From the NCBI GenBank assembly GCA_022818135.1, contig JAFMSR010000012.1:24930931-24994930 (forward strand): a DNA stretch of 64,000 nucleotides, in the 5' to 3' direction. The DNA comes from Saxidomus purpurata (Eukaryota; Mollusca; Bivalvia; Venerida; Veneridae). This document shows, piece by piece, positions 63,501 through 64,000 of the stretch. Under the pieces are notes generated by a model. The model was not told the DNA's origin and did no database searches. It saw only the letters and a list, made by a program, of their open reading frames with translations. Every line of letters begins with the position of its first letter. The stretch's first letter is position 1. A program made the translations under genes and the position numbers.

Positions 63501-63553
63501 GAGACACCCCACCTTTCATGTATCATGAAAGTACAAAAAAACAAAGCAAATGA
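54506..63553 (+). CDS. NAPEPLD: N-acyl-phosphatidylethanolamine phospholipase D-like protein (with in-frame TGA and duplicated exon)
   Basis: Family role: a zinc metallo-beta-lactamase-fold phosphodiesterase that releases N-acylethanolamines from membrane N-acyl-phosphatidylethanolamine. Exons: 54506-54742, 57396-57893, 59547-59698, then either 59880-59997 or 61496-61610, then 63389-63553 (stop TGA). Either choice keeps frame and gives 389 or 388 codons before the stop (family ~393). Seen: [15 protein letters not shown], the metal-binding [64 protein letters not shown] and LSHGET. The order matches NAPE-PLD throughout. Odd: codon 234 is TGA (57858-57860) in TPTQH-stop-C, where the family has Trp; the frame continues intact beyond it. 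As written, the product stops before the second half of the catalytic domain. Possible explanations are a null allele, a sequence error or RNA recoding. Confidence 0.88.
55525..56900 (+). repeat. Tandem array of alternating 162- and 143-bp units in NAPE-PLD intron 1
   Basis: Eight units anchored on 'gctataact' at 55613, 55775, 55918, 56080, 56221, 56383, 56526 and 56688. Spacings are 162, 143, 162, 141, 162, 143 and 162. Long units add 'ttgtcacgaaaacttaacg'. Flanked by 'gtcgccctttcggagaaaag' at the left and 'gagggcgccacaag' at the right. Confidence 0.9.
57858..57860 (+). other. In-frame TGA at the conserved Trp codon of NAPE-PLD
   Basis: The reading frame is [19 protein letters not shown] up to the donor at 57894. 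Animal NAPE-PLD has Trp directly after TP(S/T)QH. A single G-to-A change of TGG explains it. The rest of the exon and all downstream exons remain in frame and conserved. Confidence 0.85.
59880..59997 (+). CDS. NAPEPLD: NAPE-PLD exon 4a (118 nt)
   Basis: Starts with the last base of an Arg codon and ends at a codon boundary before GTACTG. Contains [18 protein letters not shown] and the catalytic-domain MHWGTF. The Arg-Trp pair at its start agrees with the family. Its length is 1 modulo 3, as is that of exon 4b, so only one of the two can be used in a given in-frame mRNA. Confidence 0.85.
60536..60560. repeat. (TCAG)n microsatellite
   Basis: Six or so copies of tcag in the intron between exons 4a and 4b. 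Confidence 0.85.
61496..61610 (+). CDS. NAPEPLD: NAPE-PLD exon 4b (115 nt), alternative copy of exon 4a
   Basis: Same phase and borders as exon 4a (acceptor 'cacgtttcag', donor GTATAT). Encodes [18 protein letters not shown] and [11 protein letters not shown]. It is identical to 4a at 26 of 38 aligned positions, with many silent differences, so it is an old copy kept under selection. It has no stop and intact splice sites. The tail TNE is nearer to the vertebrate ANE than 4a's ACE. Confidence 0.8.
61885..62215. repeat. AT-rich dispersed repeat in NAPE-PLD intron
   Basis: Related to 28895-29110: 'atttgcgaattcattaatttgc', 'cttcgctaattaaaatattt' and 'cacaatctgcaaaaattac' occur in the same order. 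Ends not defined. Confidence 0.4.
62340..62700 (+). repeat. Dispersed repeat, family R3, copy 4 (NAPE-PLD intron)
   Basis: Nearly the same as the right part of the 9.99-10.95 kb copy: 'accacagggcctagagctta', 'cataccc.tggggtcaatattggcc', ending 'gggccatcatggccctcttg'. The closeness of these two partial copies suggests recent spread. Confidence 0.75.
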
Positions 63554-63644
63554 GAAGAAAATATTAATACTATTGTTTTGGTCACTTCAGACATTCTATT
63601 TACATGACATACTGTTTAGAACTTAATTGTCAAAACTGTTATTT

Positions 63645-64000
63645 TTGTTGGTAGCATATCTTGTTCTTATACCTCCAGATACAAAGTACATGGGGGCTAT
63701 ATTAGAATCACGCTTTGTTCTTCTGTCAGTCTGTTCATCTGTCAGTCCGTCTGTAGACAAAATTTGGTGGGACTTTTTCTTCGCAACTACTGTCTGGAAT
63801 TCAATGAAACTTGGAAGGGATGTTCCTTGCATTGAAGCTCAAACAAAATTATTCAAAGAATTCCTTTCATTGTAGAACTCTGGTTCATATGACCACAAGT
63901 AAAGAATACTTCTCCAAAACTGCAAGACCCAAGGCTTAGATATGTTGCACTGTCTAAAAGACCTCTACTAAGTTTGAAGAGATCATGGCCCAGGGTTCAA
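63645..64000 (+). repeat. Dispersed repeat, family R3-like, copy 5 (runs off window)
   Basis: 'gacaaaatttggtgggactt', 'gggatgttccttgcattgaa', 'caaagaattcctttc' and 'aaggcttagatatgttgcac' match the left part of the R3 family. Immediately downstream of the NAPE-PLD last exon; the right end is outside the window. Confidence 0.6.

Overview
The window looks like nuclear DNA of a mollusc, most likely a bivalve. It is AT-rich. Its genes are split by GT..AG introns and separated by long repeat-filled stretches. Several dispersed repeat families here are of a kind I associate with bivalve genomes, for example units ending in 'gggccatcatggccctcttgt' and the '...caccatcatgcc...cttagaa...' tandem cassettes. 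The phylum is an inference from repeat style and protein similarity, not a computed result.

Layout. (1) 1511-12692, plus: the last nine coding exons of cytosolic alanyl-tRNA synthetase, running out of the left edge of the window. (2) 19.7-41.1 kb: three paralogous genes for a four-pass membrane protein with a long cytoplasmic tail carrying a PPxY motif. Gene A is on the minus strand; genes B and C are in tandem on the plus strand, so A and B are head to head. All three share the same exon plan (exon ending after the start of TM2 / short exon / long last exon). (3) 50839-51354, minus: an intronless DJ-1/PfpI-family gene with strongly bacterial-like sequence. (4) 54506-63553, plus: an N-acyl-phosphatidylethanolamine phospholipase D (NAPE-PLD)-like metallo-beta-lactamase-fold gene. 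It has a duplicated catalytic exon (59880-59997 and 61496-61610) whose lengths force mutually exclusive use. It also has an in-frame TGA where the family has a conserved Trp. (5) A frameshifted mobile-element gene remnant on the minus strand at 34.6-35.2 kb.

Between the genes the sequence is dense in small mobile elements, many with both ends visible. These include a mariner-like MITE nested inside another MITE, a 1,004-bp element with 32-bp terminal inverted repeats and a 7-bp target duplication, a 32-bp perfect palindrome flanked by a 7-bp direct repeat, several foldback elements with 55-90 bp inverted ends, and two tRNA-headed SINE copies in inverted orientation. Two tandem arrays have a dimeric higher-order period: a 51-bp unit at 36.15-36.65 kb, and 162/143-bp units at 55.6-56.85 kb.

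The genes do not form an obvious pathway. The synthetase is housekeeping, NAPE-PLD is lipid signalling, and the PfpI-like protein is probably stress or damage related. The membrane trio is a local gene-family expansion of unknown function.
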